Below are positions 53,904 to 64,000 of a stretch of DNA of 64,000 nt, piece by piece. The stretch spans positions 107,448,509-107,512,508 of the forward strand of contig OV884015.1 in NCBI GenBank assembly GCA_930367205.1, written 5' to 3'. How positions within the stretch are numbered: the first letter of the stretch is position 1; the number at the start of each line of letters is the position of its first letter. Both the position numbers and the translations under genes were made by a program. This stretch comes from Acanthosoma haemorrhoidale. Taxonomy: Eukaryota > Arthropoda > Insecta > Hemiptera > Acanthosomatidae. The notes beneath the pieces are model-generated. The model saw only the letters and a program-made list of their open reading frames with translations, had not been told where the DNA came from and made no database searches.

Positions 53904-54719
53904 TGTGATATATAATATATAAGATGTATACGAGATATAATAAAGATATTTTTTCAAGCCAAAGTTTTTTAACGTCGCAAAATTCGTGAAGGACGAAATG
54001 AACTCAAACGATTCAACAAACCATATCGAACCCTGTACGTACACTTATCCGCTTTTTAGGTCAAGTTGACCACCTAGGGTATAATGGTACGGACGTACTT
54101 CAACAACACGTAAATACTGCATTAGACAGTCACAACTACATTGAGTAGTTTTTTCTCAGTGTTCTTAGTATGCCAGGTAAGCGGGTAAACCATATATTTT
54201 GGATGTGTGGAGAATACAAATCCTTCTCACGAAGAGTTAAGACCCAATCAAAAGTTGACGTTTTAGTTAGTAGGTGGAATCGCGGAGTCTCTTCAACATT
54301 AAATAGGGGTTGCTCGATCGACCACTGTTTTTATTTAAGTAGTTATTTATTGCCTATTAAGTAGGCAGATTGTAACTTCATCATAATAAAGTTGTTATTG
54401 AATTTATTAAAAAATATAATATTTAAGAAGCTGGTCATTTAGCCTCATGAGGCTGATTTTACCTCGACCAGACCCACCCGCCGAAAAAAAATAATCCCCT
54501 ACAGTTAGTAATAAGATACTAATAATATTTTGCAATTATTGTAATTGATACCATTTTTATTATTATTGATGTTATATGTTTTAATTGTGCTAATATAATA
54601 TAAACCATGGCTTAAAGGATTTAAACCCATATATAAAATAACTATAGGATTAGTTACCCAGTTTTTTATTATTTATGTTTTTGCGATAGATATTGCTCAA
54701 TAATGATTACTTTTATATA
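53904..54719. other. Spacer between mariner elements
   Basis: AT-rich, with a small frame at 54170-54364 that has no recognisable motif. A Jockey-like tail lies at 54325-54405. A GC-richer stretch CCAGACCCACCCGCCG followed by A8 at about 54465-54490 could be another short retroposon end. Confidence 0.4.
54325..54405 (+). mobile_element. Possible Jockey 3' tail remnant
   Basis: TTATTGCCTATTAAGTAGGC, AGATTGTAA and an AATAAAG nearby correspond to 6316-6365 of the full-length Jockey 3' end (TTATTGCCTTATAAAAGGC, AGATTGTAA, AATAAAG). Only about 80 bp are alike. Confidence 0.5.
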
Positions 54720-55534
54720 CAGAGGGGTCCAAAAAAATGTATCCACTGTATAAAAGTCCATAACTTGCAAACTAATTGACGGAGTTGTCTCATTTTTGGT
54801 AGTGTAATAGATTGTAGTTCCGGCAATCGCCATACAAGCGTTGTATTGCGTTGTTTTGCTTTGTCAGATGACAGTCGCCAGATAGTTAGTTGTACCTTGT
54901 TACTCGAGTAAACATGGCTGGCGTAAGGCTTACATTTGATGAAAGGAAGTCTGTTTTAAGGTGGTATTTTAAGTACGAATACATTGGCTTGATTGGGCCA
55001 TTCTTCTTTGACGGTACAGTTAGCGGTGAGGTGTACCTTCAGAAGCTTCAAACATCCATTTTACCTGCCATCCAAGACTTGTATGGAGACGGAAGATTTT
55101 ACTTTCAACAAGATGGTGCTCCAGCCCACTACCACAATCGTGTTAGGGCTTATCTCGACGAAAATCTACCAGGAAGATGGATAGGCCGTAGAGGTGCTGC
55201 AGAGTATCTACCACGTTCCCCAGACTTAACTCCTCTAGACTTTTACCTGTGGGGAACACTAAAGGACGTCGTTTATCGACAAAAGCCACGCATATTGGAT
55301 GAACTTCGAGAATCCATCGTACATTTATGTGCAAATATCCAACTGAACACGTTGCAGTCAGTAGTTCGTGCTGCAGTTCGGCGGCATCGTTTGTGTGTGG
55401 ATGTTAATGGTGACCATTTCGAACACCTACAGTGATAAGTTGGAGTTTAAGCTACACTTTCACCAAAAACTCCGTCAATTAGTTTGCAAATTATGGACTT
55501 TTAAACAGTGGATACATTTTGTTGGACCCCTCTG
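54720..55534 (+). mobile_element. Internally deleted Tc1/mariner-superfamily element 2
   Basis: 67-bp terminal inverted repeats (54720-54786 and 55468-55534) start CAGAGGGGTCCAA and differ at only three positions. TA flanks both ends (54718-54719, 55535-55536). The 815-bp element carries one open frame formed by an in-frame deletion of the transposase. The nearly perfect ends suggest it is young. Confidence 0.92.
54914..55435 (+). CDS. Truncated transposase fusion (HTH start joined to DDE core)
   Basis: 173 codons from ATG 54914 (AAACATGGC) to TGA 55433-55435. Residues 1-22 (MAGVRLTFDERKSVLRWYFK) are the first helix of the HTH domain. From about residue 23 (YIGLIGPFFFDGTV) it is the catalytic core after the first Asp. 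The second Asp is in FQQDGAPAH and the third in SPDLTPLDFYLWG, 36 residues between. A normal family member is about twice as long. The deletion removes most of the DNA-binding domain and the first catalytic Asp, so it should be inactive in cleavage, yet the frame is preserved. Whether it is expressed or acts as a repressor is unknown. Confidence 0.75.
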   Translation: MAGVRLTFDERKSVLRWYFKYEYIGLIGPFFFDGTVSGEVYLQKLQTSILPAIQDLYGDGRFYFQQDGAPAHYHNRVRAYLDENLPGRWIGRRGAAEYLPRSPDLTPLDFYLWGTLKDVVYRQKPRILDELRESIVHLCANIQLNTLQSVVRAAVRRHRLCVDVNGDHFEHLQ

Positions 55535-55536
55535 TA

Positions 55537-56205
55537 TATAGCATGTATATTTAACGTAAAACCCCTTACGTTAAAAAATGTTTAAAAAAAACAAACTCAT
55601 CGCTCATCATAAAACAATGCGATTTTAAATTTTCACAGGTTGGTTACTTCCTTCAGACGTTGAAAGAAGAATTTCCAGCTCGTTTAATATACATTACTAT
55701 CCGGTAACTCTAAGCCATTGGCAATCGCCTTAAGAACTAAAAGGGGTGAAACCAGAACCCTCTCCCTTTGATGTCGGAGGGGTTTTGTTAGTTGGCTTCA
55801 GGGGCGATTTACAAACTGGGCGTGTAAGATTTCATCCGTCCTTGGCAGTTTTTTTAACGCTTATTTAGCTGCGCAGTTAACCTTTAGAGGATATAAATCT
55901 TGTTACAAACTACCGTTCAGATGTCTCGGATTTGCGAATGGTGTACAAAAACGTTCACGAAACGGTGTTAATATTTTAACTCAGCATAACAACTTGTAAG
56001 AATTTGAAAAAAATAAATAAAGACTTTTACTTAAACCCCGGAGTACCAAGGAGCTTCTTATTTTTCGACTCCCTACAGTACTTGACAAACCCGGTGTTTA
56101 ACACGATAACCCCCGCTCTGTTCCCCCGCCTATGGCAGGACGCTGTCGCGGCCGGAACGCTTTAGTCTTAGCTTCTAGGTTTAGGTTTTAGTGTTTCCAC
56201 GGTTG
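55537..56205. other. Unassigned DNA
   Basis: AT-rich with a GC-richer part at about 56090-56165 (CCCCCGCCTATGGCAGGACG). No open frame or recognised repeat. Confidence 0.4.
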
Positions 56206-56390
56206 TAAGCTGAAGGTGAGCCTCATCACTAAGTGTAGTGTATGTGTTATTGACTTTTTAACAACAAACTGAAATGTATTATATCTATGCTATGCCCTCC
56301 TTCGAATGCATCTGTGTATGCAGAACGAGGAGAAATATGTAAATCAAAAATTAATAATTTATTTTTTGTTCATTGTATACTATTAATAAA
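56206..56390 (+). repeat. Dispersed repeat family R2, copy 2
   Basis: Counterpart of 41636-41850: GAAGGTGAGCCTCATCAC, then CCTCCTTCGAATGCAT about 85 bp later, then GCAG. It ends near an AATAAAG at about 56384. Confidence 0.6.
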
Positions 56391-56828
56391 GAGAGGTTAT
56401 GAAATTAAAAGAATAAAATAAAAAGGAGTCTTCTGAAACGCAAAGTAACAAGGGGCGAATACGAATCCAAACTCAAAATGTCAATTATATGTTGTTTTTC
56501 ACGCTTAATGGTGATTATTTTGGGGAAACATTTTTTTTCCTCTGTAAAAGTATCTTGTTCGTACGAATGGACCACTGGGCTTGGAAAAGATCAGATCGTT
56601 GGTTCCTTCGAAATTATAACTCCCATGTTCTTGTTGTACCTCCAGAACGTCTTAAACACGAGACGCAATAGAAACCAATTTGTGACAAACAGACAATACC
56701 GTGGGACTGACAGCCGAATCGAAATAAAAGAGTAGAACCAAGGAAAAGGAAAGTGAAGGAAGACTATAATGGCATCGGACCATTGTAAATCAAACTAATA
56801 TTATTAATTAATAACCAAATAAGATATT
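56391..56828. other. AT-rich DNA, no gene recognised
   Basis: Short overlapping frames (56478-56735, 85 codons) have no recognisable motif. Confidence 0.4.
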
Positions 56829-56902
56829 GGCAGGATCGCTACTCGAAATTGGGACATCCCCAAGGTCCGTGACGGTGACTTCACCAATTGAGCTACCCTG
56901 CC
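56829..56902 (-). repeat. tRNA-like sequence, probable SINE head
   Basis: On the minus strand a 74-nt unit starts GGCAGGGTAGCTCAATTGG and ends GATCCTGCC. The ends pair as a 7-bp acceptor-like stem, TAGCTCAATTGG fits the RNA polymerase III box A consensus, and TTTCGAGTA is a weak box B. D, anticodon and T stems do not form cleanly, so a functional tRNA is unlikely. A tRNA-derived SINE head or tRNA pseudogene fits better. Confidence 0.5.
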
Positions 56903-59900
56903 TCCAGTAATCATCTTCCCTATATGAATTCTCTTTGGCAAAGCTTTCGCTAAGACAATAGTGTTAATAGTCGCGGAGTGACTCCTAATTTAAATCACGA
57001 AGAGATAGCTTACCTGCGTTAGAAAATATAAGATATTTTAATTTAGTCAATTAGCCAAATAGGAGTGAAACAGGAAACAAGCTGTCCAGGTAATAAAGAA
57101 AGAATCCTACAACACATCTGTCTCAGTTGGTTAAAATAACCTACTGCCGTGTCGCTCTCAAAGGCTACAAAAACTTTAAAATGACCGCATCTCTATCCTC
57201 CAATATATAGGCAAAATCCGCCAGTCTCTTGAAGAGTTCGGCTAAATAATAATAATAATACGATAATATTCAGCAGTCAATTTCTCCATTTGCAACCAAG
57301 GCTAGCAACTGACAAGATCTGACGAATGTAATAAACACTGCGCTCAATTGAAAGTATATTGCGAAACCTTGGAAAGTCACTGAGGTGATTATCATACCAA
57401 AACCTGAAAAGGATGGCATCAGTATGGGTATTGATTCCCCAGGCAAATAGGATAAAAAATATATTATTATATAGAACAGGCTTTGCGAGAGAAACTCCTT
57501 AGAAATCTTTCTCGCCGTCTCTCAGACTTTCAACAGGCTTAGGAAAGGTAAAAATCACTTCTGTTCGACTAAATGGACATTTAAAAATCTTATCTCGGTA
57601 CACATAGTTCTAGATTAAGCGATAAGATGTTTACTTCATCTTAAAACAAGTTATTTACACAGGATAACCAGGCTCTGTACTGGCCGGTGAGGATGACCGG
57701 TAAGGCCAAATTTGTCTGGTTCGCCGGTGGTCGGATCAGATGTCGAAGAACATGCACCTGAAGAAAAATACTTCTGCTAGTCTTTTTAACTACCTACATT
57801 CCATTCAATTTTCTATTCTCCCACTGCTTCTCGAATTCTTACTCGAAGAGACTTATCGACATTAACATCAGCTTTAAGCCAAACAACTTCCCCTCCCCCT
57901 CATATATATCGGCTAGGGTTCAGATACTATAAATGAAACTTTTCTATTATTTATATGTTCAACCCCCGACATGGCATACCCGACCACAAAGGAAAAATGC
58001 AGAAAAACGCCTTCTGTTGAAGAAAGATTGACGTCGGGACGAGAATTGAGGGGACTCGCTTAGTCGCTCTGATGGGAGGAAGACTTAGGTGGTGAGTCTC
58101 CGGGAGGTTCCCTGTAATGGCGGCTCTTGGCTTTGAGTTTCCTTCTACATCAGATTGAAGACATTGATGTACAAATAGTAAGAGTTATTTGTAGCTAGTA
58201 ACATAGATGCAATCTGTTTATTTTAATAGTAATTTTGATTAATAGTCAAATTCGTTGTTGTTTTTGCTAAATAAAACATTTTGTCCATAAATTTCTTTAG
58301 GTTCAGATTCATTTGGGACCAACAGTAAGTAAATTGATTATTTGAGTAAGGTGTAAGTTAGTACAACTTTACGCTGATCCAATACGCTCCTGATTTGAGA
58401 AATCCAAATCAGTCAGCAGTTGAATAGTTAGATGGCATCTAGAAATTAAATATTCTAATTATTCAACTAGAGCGTAACAGCGTGGTGTTCGCGGATAATT
58501 AAGGTAAATAGATAAACTGATACATGTACCATTGAAAAAGATACATCCTTTATTTATTGCCTTGGAGGTTAATGTATTCGGATACAGTTGTGTATTGGAT
58601 GGATTAGTATATCGATTCGCGCAGAGTATCCGTAAACAAATAAATAAAAAATAAACCCTCCATTCGCCGAACGTAGCACTATATATCATTTTTTTTCCCT
58701 GACAGTTTTGAACGTATACATTTCCACCAGAAGTACAGGCAGGCCCTCAGTTTTTCATACCTATAACTGATTGGTTGTTACATATAATGTAATACAATGG
58801 GATGTCCTATGTCTTACCAATTTGTTGCATAATTTAATTCCATCAACTTATCAGATTTATAATAATGATAAATTCTTCTACTCTGCTCTCCTTTAGCTCT
58901 TGAGAGAGCTTATCTAAAAATGAACACCATATTGAAACTCGTCCTAAAGCCTGCAATTAAAATAATTATTTTTATAATATAAGTATTTATATGGCGTAAT
59001 TGATGGCAACTGATGGTCTCATTTTTACACCATTGATTACTTAAATCAATTCTGAAGGACTAACAATTAATATTCCGTTTTGTCGTTTAATAAATGCTTG
59101 ACAATTATAACATAAGTAAGCGACCGAGTAAAGTAAATTTAAAATGCTTAGGCCTTCAGCCAATTTAAAAAAAAAAAAAGAACCAAGATGTTAGTATTCT
59201 TTCTGCCAACCTCATTTCCTCAATCATGAAATCATCTCTACGAATCTGTCTCCCCACAGTTCTTCTGTGCTTCAAATATATAATTTATACCAACCAAATT
59301 CAAGTTTTACTTCTCCTTGGAAAAGATGAAATGTTTATTCCCTTGAATAAAGTTAGAAAAACCACTTTACTAATTGAATACCATGGCAATGCTTCTACTT
59401 TTCAGATGCTAATACAATCTCAAGTTCCCACATTTATGTAATCATACGTTAACCCCCCCCCCAGTCCCATTTTAGGATTTTGGGCCCAACCAGCAAGTAG
59501 CTGAATGACATACAGAACTTCACAATCGATTCCAATTCTACTCTACACTTCAAACTCACTCAACAACTTGGACTAGATACTAAAAATACCCTCTGCAGAA
59601 GATATTCGGAAGTATAAAGTTATCCACATGTTTTGTTTATTAATTATTATACTGTTAGTTTCAACTAATGATAAAAGTTTCAATTATTTTTTTATATTTA
59701 TACAAACTTTCAAAATGTTTGCACTTTTTATTTAATTATTAGCACTACGTTACTTTCATCTGTGTCACTGATCTTTGAGGGCACTCTGTTCAAGCTGGAT
59801 GTGAATGGAATTGAAAAAACCATAGTTACTTATCGAGATAGAAAAATTGAAACGTTTCTAAACTTAATTGGGTTTAATTTAATATCTAATTAACAATATG

Positions 59901-60840
59901 TGTTATGAGTGTTTTTTTTTTTCACTTTTTCAAAGGAACAGTTAATTTTATCAGTTAAAGTATTTAGTAACTAACTAATACATGGGCGAGTTATCATACA
60001 GCAGACATTTTTAAAGCAGTGCCTTTCTCTTCAGCATTAGTGATTAAACTGTTGATTGATGCACATGAATATGCAAACATGTAACATGTACAGAAGCACA
60101 TGGGAGGGACATAGAGGACATAGATAAAGAGCCCGAAGACGGATTAGCGAGGGCCCTAAGCAGGCGGAATGGGAGAGAAATCGTTCTTTTCCAATTTCCA
60201 GTTTGAATACTTAGCTGTGATGTATCACCGGCCCAGTTACAGCCAGCGCTGTCTTGAAAGGGCCGGCTCACTCATCCCCGCCGCTCTGCCGATCTGCTCC
60301 AAAGGGCCATGTTTCAAGGGTGTTTTCCATTAGCCGGATCCGAGCCGCCCCCAAACAGATGTATTATAGGGTTGGGAAGGGTAGCTAGCCCGCCCAGAGT
60401 AATCTACTCCCAACGCTGGCTTTTCAAGTGTGATGTAAAACGCAATTAAGGGTTTGGAAGGGCTAAGAAAAAGTTGCCAACACGATGACACAGTAGTGAA
60501 GTCGTTTAGTTGCAGTCCACTGAACATTTGACCCATATTACACGCAGGGCGAAGTTGGTCGTGAATGTCGTCATACAATCAGACATCGGACAATTAAATG
60601 ATCTAACGATGCCTTTTCAAAATGTTTTATCAGCCGAAACACAATGAAATCTTAAACTAACAGAGTAAGGATATAGAATGACAGAGGCGATGTTCTAATC
60701 CGACCTCAACGGGACCAGGGGGTAGTTCGGAAAAGGTAACAGGGCGGAAATGAAACGACTAAATGTTCATGAGACCGTCGATGTAGATGGCGGAACATTT
60801 TATTTTATTCATTTGTTAAACAATTCGTTCAATTTAGGCC
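56903..60840. other. Unassigned AT-rich DNA
   Basis: Nearly 4 kb without a convincing ORF. GC-richer patches at about 57680-57760, 58020-58130 and 60080-60440 have no recognisable protein or repeat match within the window. A C10 run lies near 59452. Confidence 0.4.
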
Positions 60841-61098
60841 GATTTCGTCGATGTTATAAACTTGCTCCGGAGGCAAGTTAATTCCTGTAGCAAGTTGCTC
60901 AAACATGAAAGTTATCAACAAATGCGCCTCATTTACAAATCTCTTTGCGAAGGTCACATTCACGCCCTTTCCTCTTTCTCTACCACTATACACAAAACCT
61001 TAGGTTCAGGAAGGTAAATCCCTCCTGGCACTCATTTAGCTAGTAAGCTCTTAGTTTGTTAACTATATCTAACAAGTCTTGAGTGGCAGAATAATAAT

Positions 61099-61116
61099 TG
61101 GCGCCCGAACAGGGAC
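61099..61116 (+). other. Primer binding site for tRNA-Lys
   Basis: TGGCGCCCGAACAGGGAC is complementary to the 3' end of a tRNA-Lys as used by many retroelements. It starts 11 bases after a GGCA that may be the LTR end. Confidence 0.85.
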
Positions 61117-61368
61117 CGGGTTAGACTGCTTCGAGCGTATCTTGACCGTTCTGGTCATATACTTCTTCAGGACAACAGGGAAGGCTCCACCACTGAACCA
61201 CTCAGATGCTTTAGCCTGACAGAAGAACCTCTTGCTTGAACAAGGAGACACCGCTCACGAGACTCATCGCATGAGACTCACCCCGTCTCATCATAAATCA
61301 TTATAATGAAGCTCTATGAACAACTTTACAGATAATTGAGCTATATTTCGTTTATGTATTAATTTTAA

Positions 61369-61611
61369 ATGGGAAAAATTAGCTATAGAATTAACCAAAT
61401 ACTATATATAGAAACTGAAATCATTGAAAAAACAAAAACAGAAATGGATTACACTATGATTAAGATTAAAGACAACTACGGTCGTTTGCCATATTATAAT
61501 GGGAACCCCAACAACTCAAGACCTTACACAGTCGTTCATAGACGCGCGTATACTAGAACAATAAAAACGAGAATTAATGCGTACCTACCCACACAAAAAC
61601 AGATAATATAA
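61369..61611 (+). pseudogene. Possible Gag remnant of the decayed Gypsy element
   Basis: 80 codons open from an ATG, rich in Lys, Arg and Ile (MGKISYRINQILYIETEI start). It lies where gag should be, between primer binding site and protease, but no Gag motif is recognisable. Assignment rests on position only. Confidence 0.35.
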
Positions 61612-61737
61612 TATAAGACAGACTCGCTGAAAGACTAGAAAATCGTTTTGACTTTGACAGACCACCCTTGACGAACACAGATTAAACCTTTGCAATTAAT
61701 TGCCACATTTTACCAATTCCAGAGGACAGACACGGGC

Positions 61738-62020
61738 TAGTTGATACAGGCTCAAAGATAAATTACACAATACCCAGTTCTGTATCCGATGGAACTGAAA
61801 TATCCTCCGAAGAATTTATTGTGAACACGCCGGCCGGAAGCAAAAAGGGACATGGAGTGATCTCTATTGATCTAGCACTGCGTTTAGGACTGTCACATAA
61901 AGTATTAGTTATGTTCAAAGTGATTTTAGCAACTGTTATAATATGTTACTTGGTATGGAAACCATGAAAAAAATTGGCATGAAAATAAAATTCGATAAAA
62001 ATAATAATGCTAATTAATTA
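61738..62020 (+). pseudogene. Retropepsin remnant of the decayed Gypsy element
   Basis: A frame reads GLVDTGSKINYTIPSSVSDG, so the catalytic DTG is present, and continues to a TGA at about 61967. In a second frame an LLGMETMKKIGMKI segment overlaps this end, the usual motif closing a Gypsy protease domain, so a frameshift lies at about 61920-61945. In intact elements it processes the polyproteins. Confidence 0.65.
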
Positions 62021-62129
62021 AAATTTGTGAAAATTTGTCTAAAAATAAAGGAACAAAGGAGAAAGAGATAAATACTATTGCAAAAACGAATTAAATATAA
62101 ATGAAATAAGAACAAAAATAATTAATAGA

Positions 62130-63180
62130 CTTATTAAACAAATATCCGAGACCAGAAAAACCTATTTATACAAGAAACTATCGTTATTCTCAACAGTACA
62201 TAGACAAATTATTGCAATTTTAAATAACGGTATTATTAGGGAAAGCAATTTTATATTTTATTTAAAAAATTACAAGAACATGATTTATCGATACGACTTG
62301 ACAAAACTAAATTTTTTTCGCACTGATATTGCATTTCTACGACATATCATTACGTCATAAGGTGTTGAAACTAACCTGTGAAAATTAGAAACTGTTCCCT
62401 TTACCCAGGACTGAAAAAAAAATTAAACGATTTTTGGGTTTGAGAGGATATTATCGGAAATTTGTTAGAAATTATGCTCATATAGCACAGCGATTATCAC
62501 ACTGTTAAAGGAAATCAGATGAAACAATAAACCCAGATGCGTTTGAAAACCTTGATGATGAATGATCAATTTTCCAATCTTAGCATACCCAGATTTTACC
62601 AAACAAATGATTCTAACGACCGACGCAAGTAATATAGCAGTTGGAGCAGTACTTTCCTAACTCTCAGAAGGGAGGGATCACCCAATCGCTTTTGCTTCTA
62701 AAACATTATCACACACAGAATCAAGATATTAAACTATAGAAAAGGAACGTTTTGCTATTATTTATGCTTGCAAACCCTTTAAACCATATATTTATTTATG
62801 TAGAGAAATTTATAATTTAACTGATTACAAACCTCTCAAGCTTTTTTTTTTTTTTTTTTTTTCACCCTACCTGAGGCTGAGCCTCAAACGGGCTTTTAAA
62901 ACCTCTCAAGCTAATGGATTGGAAACTTGGAAACGTCAAGGATAATGAAATGGATTTTTCTGTTAAATAAGTTTGATTTCAAAATTAAATATGTCCCCCC
63001 TTTATATCCCTTTGTTATTAAAAATTATGGAATAATAAAAAAATTATGGAAATTAAATGTGTAGAAGGAAGAACTGACTTTGTATGTTGTTTGTGTGCTA
63101 GGATTGAAAATAATACAAAAGCATATGAATTAAACGGGATGGAAGAAATGGAAGTAGAAACAAACGAATAATTATAAAAC
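62130..63180 (+). pseudogene. RT and RNase H remnants of the decayed Gypsy element
   Basis: Pieces in order: a GIIRES segment near 62232 at the start of RT; a DKTKFF segment followed by FLRHII near 62300-62350; a KRFLGLRGYY-type region near 62430 split by a frameshift; and RNase H near 62580-62830 with YPDFTKQMILTTDASNIAVG, FASKTLSHTES and a degenerate NLTDYKPLK. The RT catalytic motif is absent because of a deletion around 62245. A 57-bp retroposon interrupts RNase H at 62842. Confidence 0.7.
62842..62898 (-). mobile_element. 57-bp poly(A)-tailed retroposon with target duplication
   Basis: Plus strand: about 21 T, then CACCCTACCTGAGGCTGAG and a short end in CTTTT. It is bracketed by AAACCTCTCAAGC at 62829-62841 and 62899-62911, a perfect 13-bp duplication. 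On the minus strand it is therefore a severely 5'-truncated element with a poly(A) tail, inserted into the RNase H remnant. Confidence 0.85.
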
Positions 63181-64000
63181 TTACAAACCGACAAGTTCAG
63201 ACGAATACCAACAAATATTAGAAGATATTTATAACATGGTATAACACTCCCGCAAGGACCATTACAAACAGGAAGTCTAGCAACTCAACATTTACAATAA
63301 AGTAGCCATAACCAAAAATGTATTAAGTAAAACAGACAATAATAAGTATATATATCATCATATACATAAAAGTATTCGTTTGATTAAAAAAATTATCTTT
63401 GCCCATTTTCATTCCTCAAATGTCTGTAATTAATCTAGGTAATAACGAATATTTATATAAATATGACTTAAGGATATTCGTATGTTACCTTTATCATTTT
63501 TTGATTAACTATTGACGTAACACAATTTTCATGAATTGCCGCCTTTTGTTCCAGTAACTAAATAAAATAAACCTAGTACCTTTACCGTAGGATATTTATA
63601 TAGAATCCCCAATATAATCTAAATTATAGTTATAATAATTGTAGTTAATCATCACCAACTAATGAAAGTGATCGAATTTCGTCTGAAATGATAGGAGAAG
63701 GTTTATTAATTGGTGTAACATTTTCTAACCGAGAACACGCCGGTTCAGCGGCCCGGAGTACCGAGAATATTAGGTACCAAGTGGGGCCAACGAGATGGTC
63801 GGATTATCGAGAGTTTGACTGCATCTGATTCAGAATTTCGTCTATGTAACAGCCAATTATAATTAATTTTGTATTATTTATTCTACAGGGTTTTCTTTCA
63901 AAAAGATTTGGCTTTGAATTCAATTCTTTATATTTTTTGATCTATTCAATTATTTCATCTATTTAAAAAAAAAAAAAGTTTCTGTTTATTTATTTGGTTA
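63181..64000. other. AT-rich DNA, no gene recognised
   Basis: Continues beyond the decayed Gypsy element; integrase or a 3' LTR could not be identified. A GC-richer segment at about 63725-63800 shows no frame. The window ends in AT-rich DNA. Confidence 0.4.

Larger units (their letters stand above)
60841..63180 (+). mobile_element. Decayed Ty3/Gypsy retrotransposon
   Basis: Order on the plus strand: a possible 5' LTR end (to about 61087), a perfect tRNA-Lys primer binding site (61099-61116), a gag-like frame (61369-61611), a protease segment (about 61738-61965), short RT pieces (62130-62240), RT thumb region (62270-62470), RNase H (62570-62920) and scattered later pieces. The RT palm is missing, frames are broken many times, and no 3' LTR was found. 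It is a different, older lineage than 30308-35232. Confidence 0.75.

Noticed and set aside
54170..54364. 64-codon ORF with ATG
   Set aside because: No recognisable motif; it ends in the Jockey-like tail remnant. Treated as chance.
56829..56902. Functional tRNA gene
   Set aside because: The D, anticodon and T stems do not pair well and box B is poor; annotated as tRNA-like SINE head.
61099..61116. Primer site identical in type to that of lentiviruses, suggesting an endogenous retrovirus
   Set aside because: tRNA-Lys priming is shared by many retroelements. The attached protease and RNase H remnants are Ty3/Gypsy-like and no envelope sequence was seen.

Overview
The window reads as a gene-poor, AT-rich stretch of an arthropod nuclear genome, most likely an insect. 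The evidence is the mobile-element content: Jockey-type non-LTR elements with CCHC gag and APE-like endonuclease, Ty3/Gypsy LTR elements, and Tc1/mariner-type elements with DDE_3-like transposase remnants, all AT-biased. The order cannot be assigned from the sequence. No conserved host protein-coding gene was recognised. Almost everything identifiable is a transposable element, a remnant of one, or a tandem array grown from one.

Layout. 1-772: 3' end of a Jockey-like element with A-rich tail. 785-1322: copy 1 of a GC-richer dispersed repeat (other copies near 36775 and 47159, opposite strand). 1582-6368: full-length but mutated Jockey element between perfect 15-bp target-site duplications. 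7258-12790: graveyard of non-LTR fragments, including a duplicated 860-bp block, a minus-strand reverse transcriptase carrying a 5x38-bp array made from its own motif A, and two further RT tails. 13891-28335: a 490-bp satellite, 30 monomers, 14.4 kb. Its minus strand is derived from an uncharacterised arthropod ORF family whose adjoining upstream part still sits at the right edge (28336-28532). 30308-35232: a very young Ty3/Gypsy element with apparently identical LTRs and gag, protease, RT, RNase H and integrase all present, interrupted by one frameshift at an A-AAA-AAG site. 35242-49680: mostly AT-rich unassigned DNA with a 22-bp minisatellite, dispersed repeats and poly(T)-headed antisense retroposons. 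49702-52690: two 31-bp minisatellites, each grown from the start of the Gypsy gag remnant that follows it. 53051-55534: two internally deleted mariner-type elements with clear terminal inverted repeats. 56829-56902: a tRNA-like SINE head. About 60800-63180: a decayed Gypsy element with a perfect tRNA-Lys primer binding site, itself hit by a 57-bp retroposon flanked by 13-bp duplications.

A recurrent theme is tandem arrays nucleated inside element-derived sequence: 490 bp in an orphan ORF, 38 bp in RT motif A, 31 bp in gag (twice), and 37 bp in the Jockey 3' UTR. The 490-bp satellite with its progenitor still attached is the most unusual observation. All family assignments are from motifs read by eye; no database search was possible.
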